Of a DNA stretch of 64,000 nucleotides, positions 1 through 7,555 are shown piece after piece (position 1 is the stretch's first letter; each line of letters begins with the position of its first letter). A model generated the notes under the pieces. It was not told the DNA's origin and ran no database searches. It worked only from the letters and a program-made list of their open reading frames with translations. The stretch is from the NCBI GenBank assembly GCA_963843595.1, contig CAWJLG010000016.1:62001-126000 (forward strand), in the 5' to 3' direction. A program made the position numbers and the translations under genes. This DNA is from CAIWHR01 sp963843595. Lineage in GTDB: Bacteria > Pseudomonadota > Gammaproteobacteria > Burkholderiales > Casimicrobiaceae.

Positions 1-867
1 GTAGGCCCCGACCATGATGAGCTCGCCATGCGCCATGTTGATGACGCCCATCAGGCCGTAGGTGATCGCGAGCCCGAGCGCCGCGAGAAGCAGAATGCTG
101 CCCAGCGACAACCCGCTGAAAATGCGACCGACCATCTCGCCGGTGGATAGACGCCCTTGAACGGACCGCAGCGACTTCTCGGCTTCGGCGCGGATGTCGC
201 CGTCCGCCTCGACCCAGGCGTCGCCCTTCTTCTCGAGAAGCCCGAGCAGCAGCGTCTTGGTGCTCGGGTCGTTGCTCTCCGCGAGCGCGCGGATCGCGTC
301 GACCCGCGTTGCCCGGTCCGGGCTCGACAGCTGGATCGTCGCCTGCGTCAGTTCCAGCAGGCCGCGGATTTCCGGATCGGCCTCCTTCGCCAGCGCCTTT
401 TTCACCGCCGGCAGCATGTCTTCGTCGGCGCCGCCCTGCAGCGCCTTCACGGCGGTCAGGCGGATCGCACGATCGGACGAGGCGAGCCGCAACGTCGCGA
501 TCGCACCGGCGATCTCGCGTCGGACCCGGTTGTTGATGACGACATCGTCGCGCGCTTCGGGCAGCGGCGTCACCGCGGCGCCGGTCAGGACATCGATCGC
601 CGCGTCGCCCTTGACGATCAGCACTTGGGACTCGCCCGCCGTCTGCACCTCGCCATCGACGAGCGCCTGCAGGAACGGCAGGGGCGCGGCATCGTCGGCC
701 GCCACCAGGTCGCCGAGCGTCTTGATCTTCGCGTCATTGTCGCCGAACGCGAGCTCGCGGACCGCTTCCGGCGCGATCGCGCGCGCCGCGAACGACGGCG
801 CCAGCGCGAGGATTGCGAGCAGCGCGGCCGCAACGACCCGACGCAACGATGAAGCGCGCATGAGCAT
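1..867 (-). CDS. urtB: Urea ABC transporter permease UrtB (N-terminal part, cut by window edge)
   Basis: Inner-membrane permease of the high-affinity urea transporter UrtABCDE. Read from 867 down to 1 it gives 289 codons without a stop. It begins with a signal-like stretch (about residues 4-28, ending SFAARA), followed by the roughly 200-residue extracytoplasmic region typical of UrtB and rich in LRALAES-type helices. The first permease helices follow near residues 240-289, including GLAITYGLMGVINMAHGE, the conserved LIV-type permease motif. An ATG six bases downstream (861) is an equally good start. It follows urtA by 82-90 bases on the same strand, so they are likely co-transcribed; urtCDE would lie beyond the left edge. 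The partial length is due only to the window boundary. Confidence 0.88.
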   Translation of the reverse strand, partial: MLMRASSLRRVVAAALLAILALAPSFAARAIAPEAVRELAFGDNDAKIKTLGDLVAADDAAPLPFLQALVDGEVQTAGESQVLIVKGDAAIDVLTGAAVTPLPEARDDVVINNRVRREIAGAIATLRLASSDRAIRLTAVKALQGGADEDMLPAVKKALAKEADPEIRGLLELTQATIQLSSPDRATRVDAIRALAESNDPSTKTLLLGLLEKKGDAWVEADGDIRAEAEKSLRSVQGRLSTGEMVGRIFSGLSLGSILLLAALGLAITYGLMGVINMAHGELIMVGAY

Positions 868-949
868 GGCCCGTCTGGAAGGGGAACCTGAGGAGGCGGA
901 CCGGCGAGGACGGGTGATCACGGTCCGTCTCCGCCGATCCGTTTTACCG

Positions 950-2227
950 CTACCGCGTTACTTCTTTTCGGGCTCGTCCTTCTTCTTGTCGTTGCCCTCG
1001 ATGTACTGGCTCCACGGCTGCGCGCGGACCGGGCCCGGACGTTTTCCAGACCACGTTGAACTGGCCGTTCGCCTGCACCTCGCCGATGAACACCGGCTTC
1101 CACAGGTGGTGATTCTTCTCGTCCATCTTGGCGGTGAATCCCGACGGCGCCTTGAACGTCTGGCCGGCCATCGCGGCGACCACCTTGTCGGTGTCGGTCG
1201 ACTTCGCTTTCTCGACCGCCTGCTTCCACATCATGATGCCGATGTAGGTGGCTTCCATCGGATCATTGGTCAGCGGCTTGTCGGCACCGGGAAGCTTCTT
1301 CGCCTTGGCGTAGTCGGCCCACTGCTTCTTGAACGAGTCGTTGGCGGGATTCTTGAGCGACATGAAATAGTTCCACGCCGCGAGATGGCCGACCAGCGGC
1401 TTGGTGTCCACGCCGCGCAGCTCTTCCTCGCCGACGGAGAACGCGACGACCGGCACGTCGGTCGCCTTCAGGCCCTGGTTGCCCAGTTCCTTGTAGAACG
1501 GCACGTTGGAGTCGCCGTTGATCGTCGAGATCACCGCGGTCTTGCCGCCGGCCGAGAATTTCTTGATGTCGGCCACGATCGTCTGGTAGTCGCTGTGACC
1601 GAAGGGCGTGTACTTCTCGTCGATGTCGGTGTCCTTGACGCCCTTCGACTTCAGGAATGCGCGCAGGATCTTGTTCGTCGTGCGCGGATAGACGTAGTCG
1701 GTGCCGAGCAGCACGAAGCGTTTCGCGCCGCCGCCTTCCTTGCTCATCAGGTACTCGACCGCTGGAATCGCCTGCTGGTTCGGCGCCGCCCCGGTGTAGA
1801 AGACGTTCTTCGACAGCTCCTCGCCTTCGTATTGCACCGGGTAGAACAGCATGCCGTTCAGCTCTTCGAAAACCGGCAGCACCGACTTGCGCGACACGCT
1901 CGTCCAGCAGCCGAAGACGACGGCCACCTTGTCCTGCGTGATCAGCTGACGTGCCTTTTCGGCGAACAACGGCCAGTTGGAGGCCGGGTCGACGACGATC
2001 GGCTCGAGCTTCTTGCCCAGCACGCCGCCCTTGGCGTTGATCTCTTCGATCGCCATCAGCGCCGTGTCCTTCAACACCGTTTCGCTGATCGCCATCGTGC
2101 CGGACAGCGAATGCAGGATGCCGACCTTGATGGTGTCGGCGGCGAGCACTGGAACCGTCGCGGTCAGTCCCGCGGCCGCGAGCGCGGCCGAGAGCGCGAG
2201 TCGCTTGATGAAGATTCTGCGTTGCAT
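950..2227 (-). CDS. urtA: Urea ABC transporter substrate-binding protein UrtA, frameshifted near its C-terminus
   Basis: Periplasmic urea-binding protein of the UrtABCDE importer. The start at 2227 gives MQRRIFIKRLAL followed by a signal peptide (cut near VLAAD); a GGGGAA ribosome site lies just upstream. The mature part is a Peripla_BP/amide-binding fold with VGILHSLSGTMAISE and FGCWTSVSRKSVLPVF, characteristic of UrtA rather than amino-acid receptors. After NVVWKT (near 1045) the reading frame departs from the family: the expected ending VRAQPWSQYIEGNDKKK lies one base out of frame and would stop at 958, whereas the open frame runs through unrelated residues to 950. One extra C in the GGGCCC run at 1031-1036 explains this. 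About the last 25 residues are affected; the binding domain is intact. Genuine mutation and sequence error cannot be separated here. Confidence 0.87.
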   Translation of the reverse strand: MQRRIFIKRLALSAALAAAGLTATVPVLAADTIKVGILHSLSGTMAISETVLKDTALMAIEEINAKGGVLGKKLEPIVVDPASNWPLFAEKARQLITQDKVAVVFGCWTSVSRKSVLPVFEELNGMLFYPVQYEGEELSKNVFYTGAAPNQQAIPAVEYLMSKEGGGAKRFVLLGTDYVYPRTTNKILRAFLKSKGVKDTDIDEKYTPFGHSDYQTIVADIKKFSAGGKTAVISTINGDSNVPFYKELGNQGLKATDVPVVAFSVGEEELRGVDTKPLVGHLAAWNYFMSLKNPANDSFKKQWADYAKAKKLPGADKPLTNDPMEATYIGIMMWKQAVEKAKSTDTDKVVAAMAGQTFKAPSGFTAKMDEKNHHLWKPVFIGEVQANGQFNVVWKTSGPGPRAAVEPVHRGQRQEEGRARKEVTR

Positions 2228-2549
2228 GGAGTTCCCCTGTCGATTGATTGTCGATGCCAGCCCGTGAGTGACGGCGGATCGAACGACGACGTCTCGCCCA
2301 ACCCTGGCATACTGCATCGCACAATCCATGCCATGTGCAGGAAGAACCACGCAACGCTCTGTTCCATCAAACGAAATGGACGTTAGAGCGCGCGAACGAG
2401 CATGCCGACGATCGAGGCGCAACCCGCGATCGCTCACCAAACCGGTGCGCGAATTCAGGTCGTGCACCCGTTTGGGTGCTGCGCCGGATCGCGATTGCGC
2501 GCGACGTTATCCGCTGCCCGCGATGGCGCCGATGTCGCCGGTCCGCGGG
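2228..2549. other. Intergenic region between urtA and rsmI
   Basis: About 320 bases upstream of urtA and downstream of rsmI, both on the minus strand. It should contain the urt promoter. I see no convincing sigma-70 pair, no terminator with a U-tract, and no conserved short ORF. A sigma-54-like TGGAAC...TTGC pair on the minus strand has spacing one base too long, so I do not call it. Confidence 0.4.
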
Positions 2550-3467
2550 TCAGGATCGCTCGCGCTTGAGCGTCAGCGCCTGCGCATACAGCGCATCGCG
2601 TGGCAAACCGGTCGCAGCCGCCGCGACGCGCGCGGCGCGCGCCGGCGGCAGTTCCTCGATCAACGCGACGAGAAGGCGACGCACATCGAGTCCGGCAGGT
2701 TCGTCGCCCGACGCGTCGCGCGGTACATCGACGAGAAGGACGAACTCGCCTCGCTCGCGATGGGCATCGGCGGCGAACCACTCGCTCGCCGACGCAAGCG
2801 GCATCCGCGAAATGGTTTCGAATTTCTTGGTGAGTTCGCGGGCGACAACCAGGTGCCGATTCCCGCCCAGGGCTTCCGCGAGGTCCTGCACGGTGGCGCG
2901 AACGCGATGCGGCGCCTCGTAGACGACGAGCGCGAGCGGCAACGCCGCCATCCGCGCAAGGAGATCGCGCCGGGCCTTGCGTTGCGTCGGCAGGAAGCCG
3001 AGAAACGCGAAGTGCGCAGCTTCGAGGCCGGCCGCGCTGAGCGCGGCAATGGCGGCGTTCGCTCCCGGGACCGGAATGACCGGCAGTCCCGCGGCGTGGA
3101 CCGCAGCGATCAGGCGTGCACCCGGATCGCTCACCGCCGGCGTTCCCGCATCGCTGACGAGCGCAACGCTCTTGCCGGCGCGCAGCCAGTCGACGATCTG
3201 CACCGCACGCCGCGCCTCGTTGTGCTCGTGCAACGAGACCGGCCGGGTCACGATCCCGTGATGCCGAAGGAGCACCGAGGTCACGCGCGTGTCCTCGGCC
3301 GCGACCACGTCCGCGCTGCCCAGCACGGCGAGCGCGCGCAGGGTCACGTCGGCGAGGTTACCGACCGGCGTGGCGACCACATATAATGATCCCGGCTGGG
3401 CGCGCAATCCGGCCGGCTCGTCGTCGGCGGTTTTGCCGCTCTCCTCTTCGCATCCGTCCACGCCCAC
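2550..3467 (-). CDS. rsmI: 16S rRNA (cytidine1402-2'-O)-methyltransferase RsmI
   Basis: SAM-dependent tetrapyrrole-methylase-fold enzyme that 2'-O-methylates C1402 of 16S rRNA in the ribosomal P-site region. The 305 residues carry the family order: LYVVATPVGNLADVTLRAL (about residues 28-46), AAEDTR, LHEHNE, VALVSDAGTPAVSDPG (SAM-binding region), PVPGANAAIAALSAAG, FLGFLPT, YEAPHRV and ARELTKKFET. About 27 residues precede the conserved start, so a GTG or TTG inside could be the true start; no ATG lies between. It is divergent from lpoA, whose start is only 14 bases away, and the lpoA promoter seems to lie inside the first codons of rsmI. The rsmI/lpoA/yraN/diaA/dolP arrangement is widespread in proteobacteria. 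Confidence 0.93.
   Translation of the reverse strand: MGVDGCEEESGKTADDEPAGLRAQPGSLYVVATPVGNLADVTLRALAVLGSADVVAAEDTRVTSVLLRHHGIVTRPVSLHEHNEARRAVQIVDWLRAGKSVALVSDAGTPAVSDPGARLIAAVHAAGLPVIPVPGANAAIAALSAAGLEAAHFAFLGFLPTQRKARRDLLARMAALPLALVVYEAPHRVRATVQDLAEALGGNRHLVVARELTKKFETISRMPLASASEWFAADAHRERGEFVLLVDVPRDASGDEPAGLDVRRLLVALIEELPPARAARVAAAATGLPRDALYAQALTLKRERS
3358..3387 (+). promoter_or_regulatory. Candidate sigma-70 promoter for lpoA-yraN
   Basis: A perfect TATAAT at 3382-3387, striking in this GC-rich sequence, is preceded 18 bases upstream by a weak -35 (TTACCG, 3358-3363). It points at lpoA (start 3482) and would give a leader of about 90 bases. It overlaps the 5' end of the divergent rsmI frame, which favours a shorter RsmI or overlapping divergent transcription. 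Confidence 0.45.
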
Positions 3468-3481
3468 TCCGGCTCCGTTTC

Positions 3482-4756
3482 ATGATCGCCCTTCTCCGCA
3501 CCGGACGCCGGGCGCACGCGCGCGCGCGCAGATGCGGTGCCGCCTTCGCATTGGCCGCGGCACTCGGGCTGCCCGCATTCTCCGCCGCGCAAACCCCCGC
3601 AGCAAGGGAGACCGCGCCGCCGCCCGCCCACGTCATACCGGCGCCCACACTGCCGCCGCCGTCGTTGCTCGCGCGGCCCCCGGCGAACGTCGTACCCACG
3701 CCCACGCTGCCGCCGCCGTCGTTGCTCGCGCCGCGTCCGGCCGAAATCGCCGCGCCCCCTGAACCCGCTGCACCCGCTGCGTCGCCGCTGATCGTTCCGA
3801 ACCCCATTGCAGCGCCGGCGATGGCGCTCGTGCTGCCGCTGCAGTCGGCCGCCTACGGACGCGCCGCCGAAGCGGTGAAAGCGGGGTTCCTCGCCGCCGC
3901 CGAGATCGCCAATACGAAACCGCTGGTCATCGGTCATGACGACGGCGGCGTCGTCGAGGCGTTTCAGAAAGCGAAGGACAGCGGCGCCGGCGTCGTCGTC
4001 GGGCCGCTGGTGCGCGACGACCTCAAGGCGGTCGTCGCCATGACCGGCGAGCGCCCATGGACGATCGCGCTCAATCAGCTCGAGGAAGGCAGCCCGCCCG
4101 AGCGAATGTATGCACTGACGCTGGCGATCGACGGCGACGCGCGGCAGCTCGCCCGTGCCGCGCACGCCACGGGCGCGCAGGTCGTCGGCGTCGTCGCGAG
4201 CAACGCGGCGCTGCAGCGACGCCTCGCCAACGCCTTCGTCGCCGAGTGGATTCTGCTGGGCGGCGGCCCGCCGCTGCAGCTGCACTTCGAGCGTTCGCAG
4301 GACATGCTCGTGTTGCTCAAGCGCGAGCTCTCCCGCACGCCGCTCGACGCGGTGCTGCTCGCGGTCGATGCCGCCGACGCCGCGCTGCTAAAGCCCTATG
4401 TCGGACAGATACCGGCCTTCGCGAGCAGCCAGGTCAACGACCGGCAGCCCCCCGAGATCCTGCGCGACTTGGACGGTGTCACGTTCGTCGAGATTCCGTG
4501 GCTCGCCGACCCGGACGCTGCGGGGTTCGCGCGGCTGCCGCGCCCGGACTATCGGAACACCTCGCTGGAGCGGCTTTACGCACTCGGCATCGACGCGTTC
4601 CGCGTGGCGCAGGCCTTCCGGAACGGCGCGCCCGAAAGACTCGAGTTCGACGGCGCCACCGGACATCTGTCGCTCGACGCGTCGCGGCAATTCTCGCGCG
4701 AGGGACGCTTGATGCGCTTCGAGGCCGGGCAGATCGTTCCGGCGAGCGTTCCCTGA
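3482..4756 (+). CDS. lpoA: LpoA/LppC-family penicillin-binding protein activator
   Basis: Putative periplasmic activator of the bifunctional peptidoglycan synthase PBP1A, judged by its C-terminal LppC domain (type-1 periplasmic-binding fold, about residues 110-424, MALVLPLQSAAYGRAAEAV to the end) and by its place before yraN. The start at 3482 gives a basic n-region and a Sec signal peptide ending near FSAAQ. There is no lipobox cysteine, unlike the E. coli lipoprotein, and the N-terminal TPR domain is absent, so this is the short C-domain form (424 residues). Residues 50-87 hold two copies of a 19-residue Pro-rich repeat. The stop is followed two bases later by yraN. Whether it truly activates a PBP is inferred from family membership. 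Confidence 0.85.
   Translation: MIALLRTGRRAHARARRCGAAFALAAALGLPAFSAAQTPAARETAPPPAHVIPAPTLPPPSLLARPPANVVPTPTLPPPSLLAPRPAEIAAPPEPAAPAASPLIVPNPIAAPAMALVLPLQSAAYGRAAEAVKAGFLAAAEIANTKPLVIGHDDGGVVEAFQKAKDSGAGVVVGPLVRDDLKAVVAMTGERPWTIALNQLEEGSPPERMYALTLAIDGDARQLARAAHATGAQVVGVVASNAALQRRLANAFVAEWILLGGGPPLQLHFERSQDMLVLLKRELSRTPLDAVLLAVDAADAALLKPYVGQIPAFASSQVNDRQPPEILRDLDGVTFVEIPWLADPDAAGFARLPRPDYRNTSLERLYALGIDAFRVAQAFRNGAPERLEFDGATGHLSLDASRQFSREGRLMRFEAGQIVPASVP
3629..3742 (+). repeat. 57-bp tandem duplication inside lpoA (2 copies)
   Basis: Copies at 3629-3685 and 3686-3742 encode HVIPAPTLPPPSLLARPPA and NVVPTPTLPPPSLLAPRPA. The central 25 bases or so are nearly identical at DNA level, so the duplication is recent or maintained. 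It lengthens the proline-rich linker between signal peptide and LppC domain without shifting the frame. Confidence 0.85.
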
Positions 4757-4758
4757 TC

Positions 4759-5115
4759 ATGCCGACCCCGCGCGCCGCCGCGGGCGCGCAGGCAGAGTCG
4801 CTCGCTGCCGCGTTTCTCGAGGCGCGCGGGCTCACCATCGTCGAGCGCAACTGGCGTCGCCGCTGCGGCGAGCTCGATCTCGTCGCCAGCGACGGCGGGG
4901 AGCTTGTGTTCGTCGAGGTACGCCTGCGCCGGCGCGGCGATTTCGGCGGTGCGGCGGCGAGCATCACTGCGGCGAAGCGGTCGCGCCTGATCGCCGCCGC
5001 GGGACTCTATCTCGCACGCCTCGACCGCACGCCCCCGTGCCGGTTCGACGCCGTCCTGCTCGACGCGCTCGACCCGTCGCGCATCGAGTGGCTGCGCAAC
5101 GTCATCGAGACATGA
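4759..5115 (+). CDS. yraN: UPF0102 family protein YraN (endonuclease-like fold)
   Basis: 118-residue protein of the YraN/UPF0102 family, which has a predicted restriction-endonuclease-like fold; its cellular role is not settled. The family motif is clear: GAQAESLAAAFLEARGL, then ERNWRRRCGELDLVASD and ELVFVEVRLRR, holding the acidic E-D...E-x-R residues that would form a nuclease-like centre. The usual FVEVK is FVEVR here. It starts two bases after lpoA and ends about 70 bases before diaA, an arrangement conserved in proteobacteria. Confidence 0.9.
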   Translation: MPTPRAAAGAQAESLAAAFLEARGLTIVERNWRRRCGELDLVASDGGELVFVEVRLRRRGDFGGAAASITAAKRSRLIAAAGLYLARLDRTPPCRFDAVLLDALDPSRIEWLRNVIET

Positions 5116-5141
5116 TCGAACCGGGGCCCGAAGGTCAAACT

Positions 5142-5150
5142 TGCTACAAT
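5142..5150 (+). promoter_or_regulatory. Extended -10 promoter for diaA-dolP-rfaE2
   Basis: TGCTACAAT (TGn plus a TACAAT -10) lies 34 bases before the diaA start, in the gap after yraN. No good -35 is visible, which fits an extended -10 promoter. The same TTGCTACAATCG string recurs before the thioredoxin gene at 6915-6926. Confidence 0.5.
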
Positions 5151-5183
5151 CGCCCGCTACCGCACCGGTATGCCACGACCACG

Positions 5184-5777
5184 ATGGATCATCTGCCGCG
5201 CATCCGAGCGCATTTCACCGACAGCGCGGAGCTGAAGCTCGCGGCCGTCGACGCGCTTGCCCCGGAGATCGCGCGCGCCGCCGACGTGCTGACGACGTGC
5301 CTGCTCGCCGACGGCAAGATTCTCGCCTGCGGCAACGGCGGCTCCGCGGCGGACGCACAGCACTTCGCCGCCGAGATGGTGGGGCGCTTCGAGCGCGAGC
5401 GGCCGGAACTTCCCGCGATCTCCCTTGCCACAGACACATCGATCCTCACGGCGGTGGCCAACGACTATTCGTTCGAGCAGGTGTTCGCGAAGCAGGTTCG
5501 CGCACTGGGTGCGAAAGGGGACGTCCTGCTGGCGATCTCGACGTCCGGCAATTCGCCGAATGTCATCGCGGCGATCGAGGCGGCCCGCGACCGCGAGATG
5601 CTGGTCGTGGGGCTGACCGGCAAGGGCGGCGGTCGGATAGGCGCAATGCTCGGCGCCGGTGACGTTCATCTTTGCGTGCCGCACGAGAAGACGGCACGCA
5701 TCCAGGAGGTCCATTTGCTTACCATTCATTGCCTGTGCGACGCGATCGACAACACCTTGCTGGGAGAGGACGCATGA
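5184..5777 (+). CDS. diaA: DiaA/GmhA-family SIS-domain protein
   Basis: 197-residue SIS-domain protein. Family members are either sedoheptulose-7-phosphate isomerases (GmhA, first step of ADP-heptose synthesis) or DiaA, the DnaA-binding initiation factor. Motifs seen are ACGNGGSAADAQHFAAE (phosphosugar-binding loop), GRFERERPELPAISL, ANDYSFEQVFAKQVRALG and LLAISTSGNSPNV. The TARIQEVHLLTIHCLCDAID end is shared by both. The position between yraN and a BON lipoprotein matches E. coli diaA, but rfaE2 in the same operon suits a heptose role, so both functions remain possible. The start at 5184 is the first ATG in frame after the promoter; the stop overlaps the ATG of dolP (ATGA). Confidence 0.88.
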   Translation: MDHLPRIRAHFTDSAELKLAAVDALAPEIARAADVLTTCLLADGKILACGNGGSAADAQHFAAEMVGRFERERPELPAISLATDTSILTAVANDYSFEQVFAKQVRALGAKGDVLLAISTSGNSPNVIAAIEAARDREMLVVGLTGKGGGRIGAMLGAGDVHLCVPHEKTARIQEVHLLTIHCLCDAIDNTLLGEDA

Positions 5778-6373
5778 ACGCCCGTCCCGCGCTCACACGC
5801 TGGACCCCCGCATTTGCGCTCGCGCTCGCGGCCGCGGCGGCTCCACTGGTCATCGGCTGCGTGCCGGCGGTCGTCGCCGTGGGCGTCGGCGCCGGTGTGC
5901 TGGTCGCAGTCGATCGCCGCTCGACCGGCGCGCAGGTCGACGACGAGACCATTGAACTCAAGGTCACCTCGGCCGCCGGCTCCCGCTATGGCGAAACCAT
6001 CCATCTGAACGCGACCAGCTACAACGCGCTGGTGCTGCTCACCGGCGAGGCGCCGACGATCAATGTCGCCGACGACATCACGCAGATCGCGAAGAAGACC
6101 GACCGCGTGCGCAGCGTGCAGAACGAGATGGTCATCGGCCCGGTTTCCGACCTGGGCGCACGCTCGAACGACACCGTGATCACATCGAAGGTCAAGTCGC
6201 GCTTCGTCGAGATGGACAAGTTTCCCGCGAACGTCGTCAAGGTCGTCACCGAGCGCGGCGTCGTCTATCTGATGGGCATCGTCTCGCGCCAGGAAGGCGA
6301 GGATGCGGCCCGGATCGCGGCGACGACCTCGGGCGTGACGCGCGTCGTCAAGGTGTTCGAGTACACGAACTGA
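5774..6373 (+). CDS. dolP: BON-domain outer-membrane lipoprotein DolP (YraP)
   Basis: 199-residue lipoprotein with two BON domains; DolP supports outer-membrane integrity and BAM function at division sites. The N-terminus has a basic start, a hydrophobic core and the lipobox VIGC (Cys about residue 29). BON1 spans about residues 50-120 (ELKVTSAAG to EMVIGPVS) and BON2 about 125-195 (DTVITSKVKSRFVEMDKF, then NVVKVVTERGVVYLMGIV and GVTRVVKVFEY). It overlaps diaA by four bases and is followed 14 bases later by rfaE2, so the three are probably one transcript. Confidence 0.92.
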   Translation: MNARPALTRWTPAFALALAAAAAPLVIGCVPAVVAVGVGAGVLVAVDRRSTGAQVDDETIELKVTSAAGSRYGETIHLNATSYNALVLLTGEAPTINVADDITQIAKKTDRVRSVQNEMVIGPVSDLGARSNDTVITSKVKSRFVEMDKFPANVVKVVTERGVVYLMGIVSRQEGEDAARIAATTSGVTRVVKVFEYTN

Positions 6374-6387
6374 CGCGCGCCACCGCG

Positions 6388-6885
6388 ATGACGGACGCTG
6401 GCGCGCTACCCGAACCGCGCTATGGGCGCAAGATCGCCACCGCCGCCGACGCGCCAGCGCGCATCGCCGCGCTGCCGCGTCCGCTCGTGTTCACCAACGG
6501 CGTCTTCGACGTCCTGCATCGCGGCCACGTCACCTACCTGGACCAGGCACGCGGACTCGGCGCATCGCTCGTGGTCGCGGTGAACTCGGACGCCTCGGTG
6601 CGGCGTCTGGGCAAGGGCGACGACCGTCCCCTGAACGGACTGGACGACCGGATGGCGGTGCTCGCCGCGCTCGAATCGGTGAGCCTCGTGGTGCCGTTCG
6701 ACGGCGACACCCCGCGCGACCTCGTCATTGCCGCCATGCCGGACGTTCTGGTCAAGGGTGGCGACTACACCGCGGAAACGACGGCCGGCGCCGCCGAGGT
6801 GATCGCAGCCGGGGGGCGCTTCGTCGCGATCCCGTTCGCGTTCGAACGCTCGACGACCGCCCTCGTGCGCCGGATTCGCGGCTAG
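6388..6885 (+). CDS. rfaE2: D-glycero-beta-D-manno-heptose 1-phosphate adenylyltransferase RfaE2
   Basis: Transfers AMP from ATP to heptose-1-phosphate to give ADP-heptose, the precursor for the LPS inner core. This is the stand-alone second domain of E. coli HldE (165 residues); the kinase (rfaE1) must be elsewhere. The nucleotidyltransferase signature TNGVFDVLHRGHVTYL holds the HxGH motif at about residues 45-48; VAVNSDASVRRLGKG, RPLNGLDDRMAVLAAL, VLVKGGDY and the terminal ERSTTALV are family positions. Co-location with a DiaA/GmhA-type protein fits a heptose-synthesis operon. Confidence 0.93.
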   Translation: MTDAGALPEPRYGRKIATAADAPARIAALPRPLVFTNGVFDVLHRGHVTYLDQARGLGASLVVAVNSDASVRRLGKGDDRPLNGLDDRMAVLAALESVSLVVPFDGDTPRDLVIAAMPDVLVKGGDYTAETTAGAAEVIAAGGRFVAIPFAFERSTTALVRRIRG

Positions 6886-6915
6886 CGAGCCGACCGCGGG
6901 CGTCCGCGCTGCGTT

Positions 6916-6924
6916 TGCTACAAT
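6916..6924 (+). promoter_or_regulatory. Extended -10 promoter for the thioredoxin gene
   Basis: TGC followed by TACAAT (6919-6924), 30 bases after the rfaE2 stop. It implies a leader of about 155 bases to the ATG at 7082, or a longer protein starting at the ATG at 7049. It matches the diaA promoter in 12 consecutive bases. Confidence 0.45.
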
Positions 6925-7081
6925 CGAGCCCGCCGAATGCCACGGATTCCCCGTGCCGTCGGCCCGCGGCGCGACGAACGGCCGACGACGAGGCGAGCGG
7001 CACGGCGCTCGCGCGGGAAGGGCAACGCACCGGTTCGCGCGCCCCGGAATGTCCGTCGTCGGCGACTCCGCGCCACATCCC

Positions 7082-7504
7082 ATGACCGATCTCATGACCG
7101 ACACCTCCGCCGCCGGCAACGTCGTCGAACTCGACGCTGCGCAGTTCAACGCCCGGATCGCCGGCCACCCGCTGGCCATCATCGATTTCTGGGCGCCCTG
7201 GTGCGCCCCGTGCCGCGCCTTCGCACCGACTTTCGCCGCCGCCGCGGCACGCCATCCGGACATCCTGTTCGCCAAGGTCAACACCGAGGACGAGCAGGGG
7301 CTGGCGGCCCACTTCGGCATCCGCTCGATTCCGACGCTGATGATCTTTCGCGACGACATCATCGTCTATGCGGAAGCCGGGGCTCTTCCCGCGTCCGGCC
7401 TCGAGCAGGTGATCGCGGCGGCGAAGGCCCTCGACATGGACGACGTGCGGCGCGAGATCGAGGCACAAAGTTCGCGCGACGCGCAGGCCGGCGCGGCCAG
7501 CTGA
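7082..7504 (+). CDS. Thioredoxin-family protein with WCAPC active site
   Basis: 140-residue cytoplasmic thioredoxin-fold protein. Central motif AIIDFWAPWCAPCRAFAPTF carries the redox dithiol as C-A-P-C instead of the usual C-G-P-C; the downstream cis-proline motif IRSIPTLMIF is intact, as is FAKVNTEDEQGLAAHFGI. It therefore should work as a disulfide reductase, with a possibly shifted redox potential (inference). About 35 residues beyond the fold end in a hydrophilic tail. ATGs at 7049 and 7094 are alternative starts. No zinc-binding CxxC pairs as in trx2-type proteins are present. It lies between the heptose gene and an AEC permease with no clear functional link. Confidence 0.88.
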   Translation: MTDLMTDTSAAGNVVELDAAQFNARIAGHPLAIIDFWAPWCAPCRAFAPTFAAAAARHPDILFAKVNTEDEQGLAAHFGIRSIPTLMIFRDDIIVYAEAGALPASGLEQVIAAAKALDMDDVRREIEAQSSRDAQAGAAS

Positions 7505-7555
7505 CCCACCGGTCGCCGCGCCGCCTCCCGCGCGACGACGCCTGCCGCTGAACTC

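Noticed and set aside
2340..2365. Sigma-54-like site upstream of urtA (TGGAAC...TTGC on the minus strand)
   Set aside because: GG and GC elements are separated by 11 instead of 10 bases and only part of the consensus is met; sigma-54 promoters do not tolerate that spacing.
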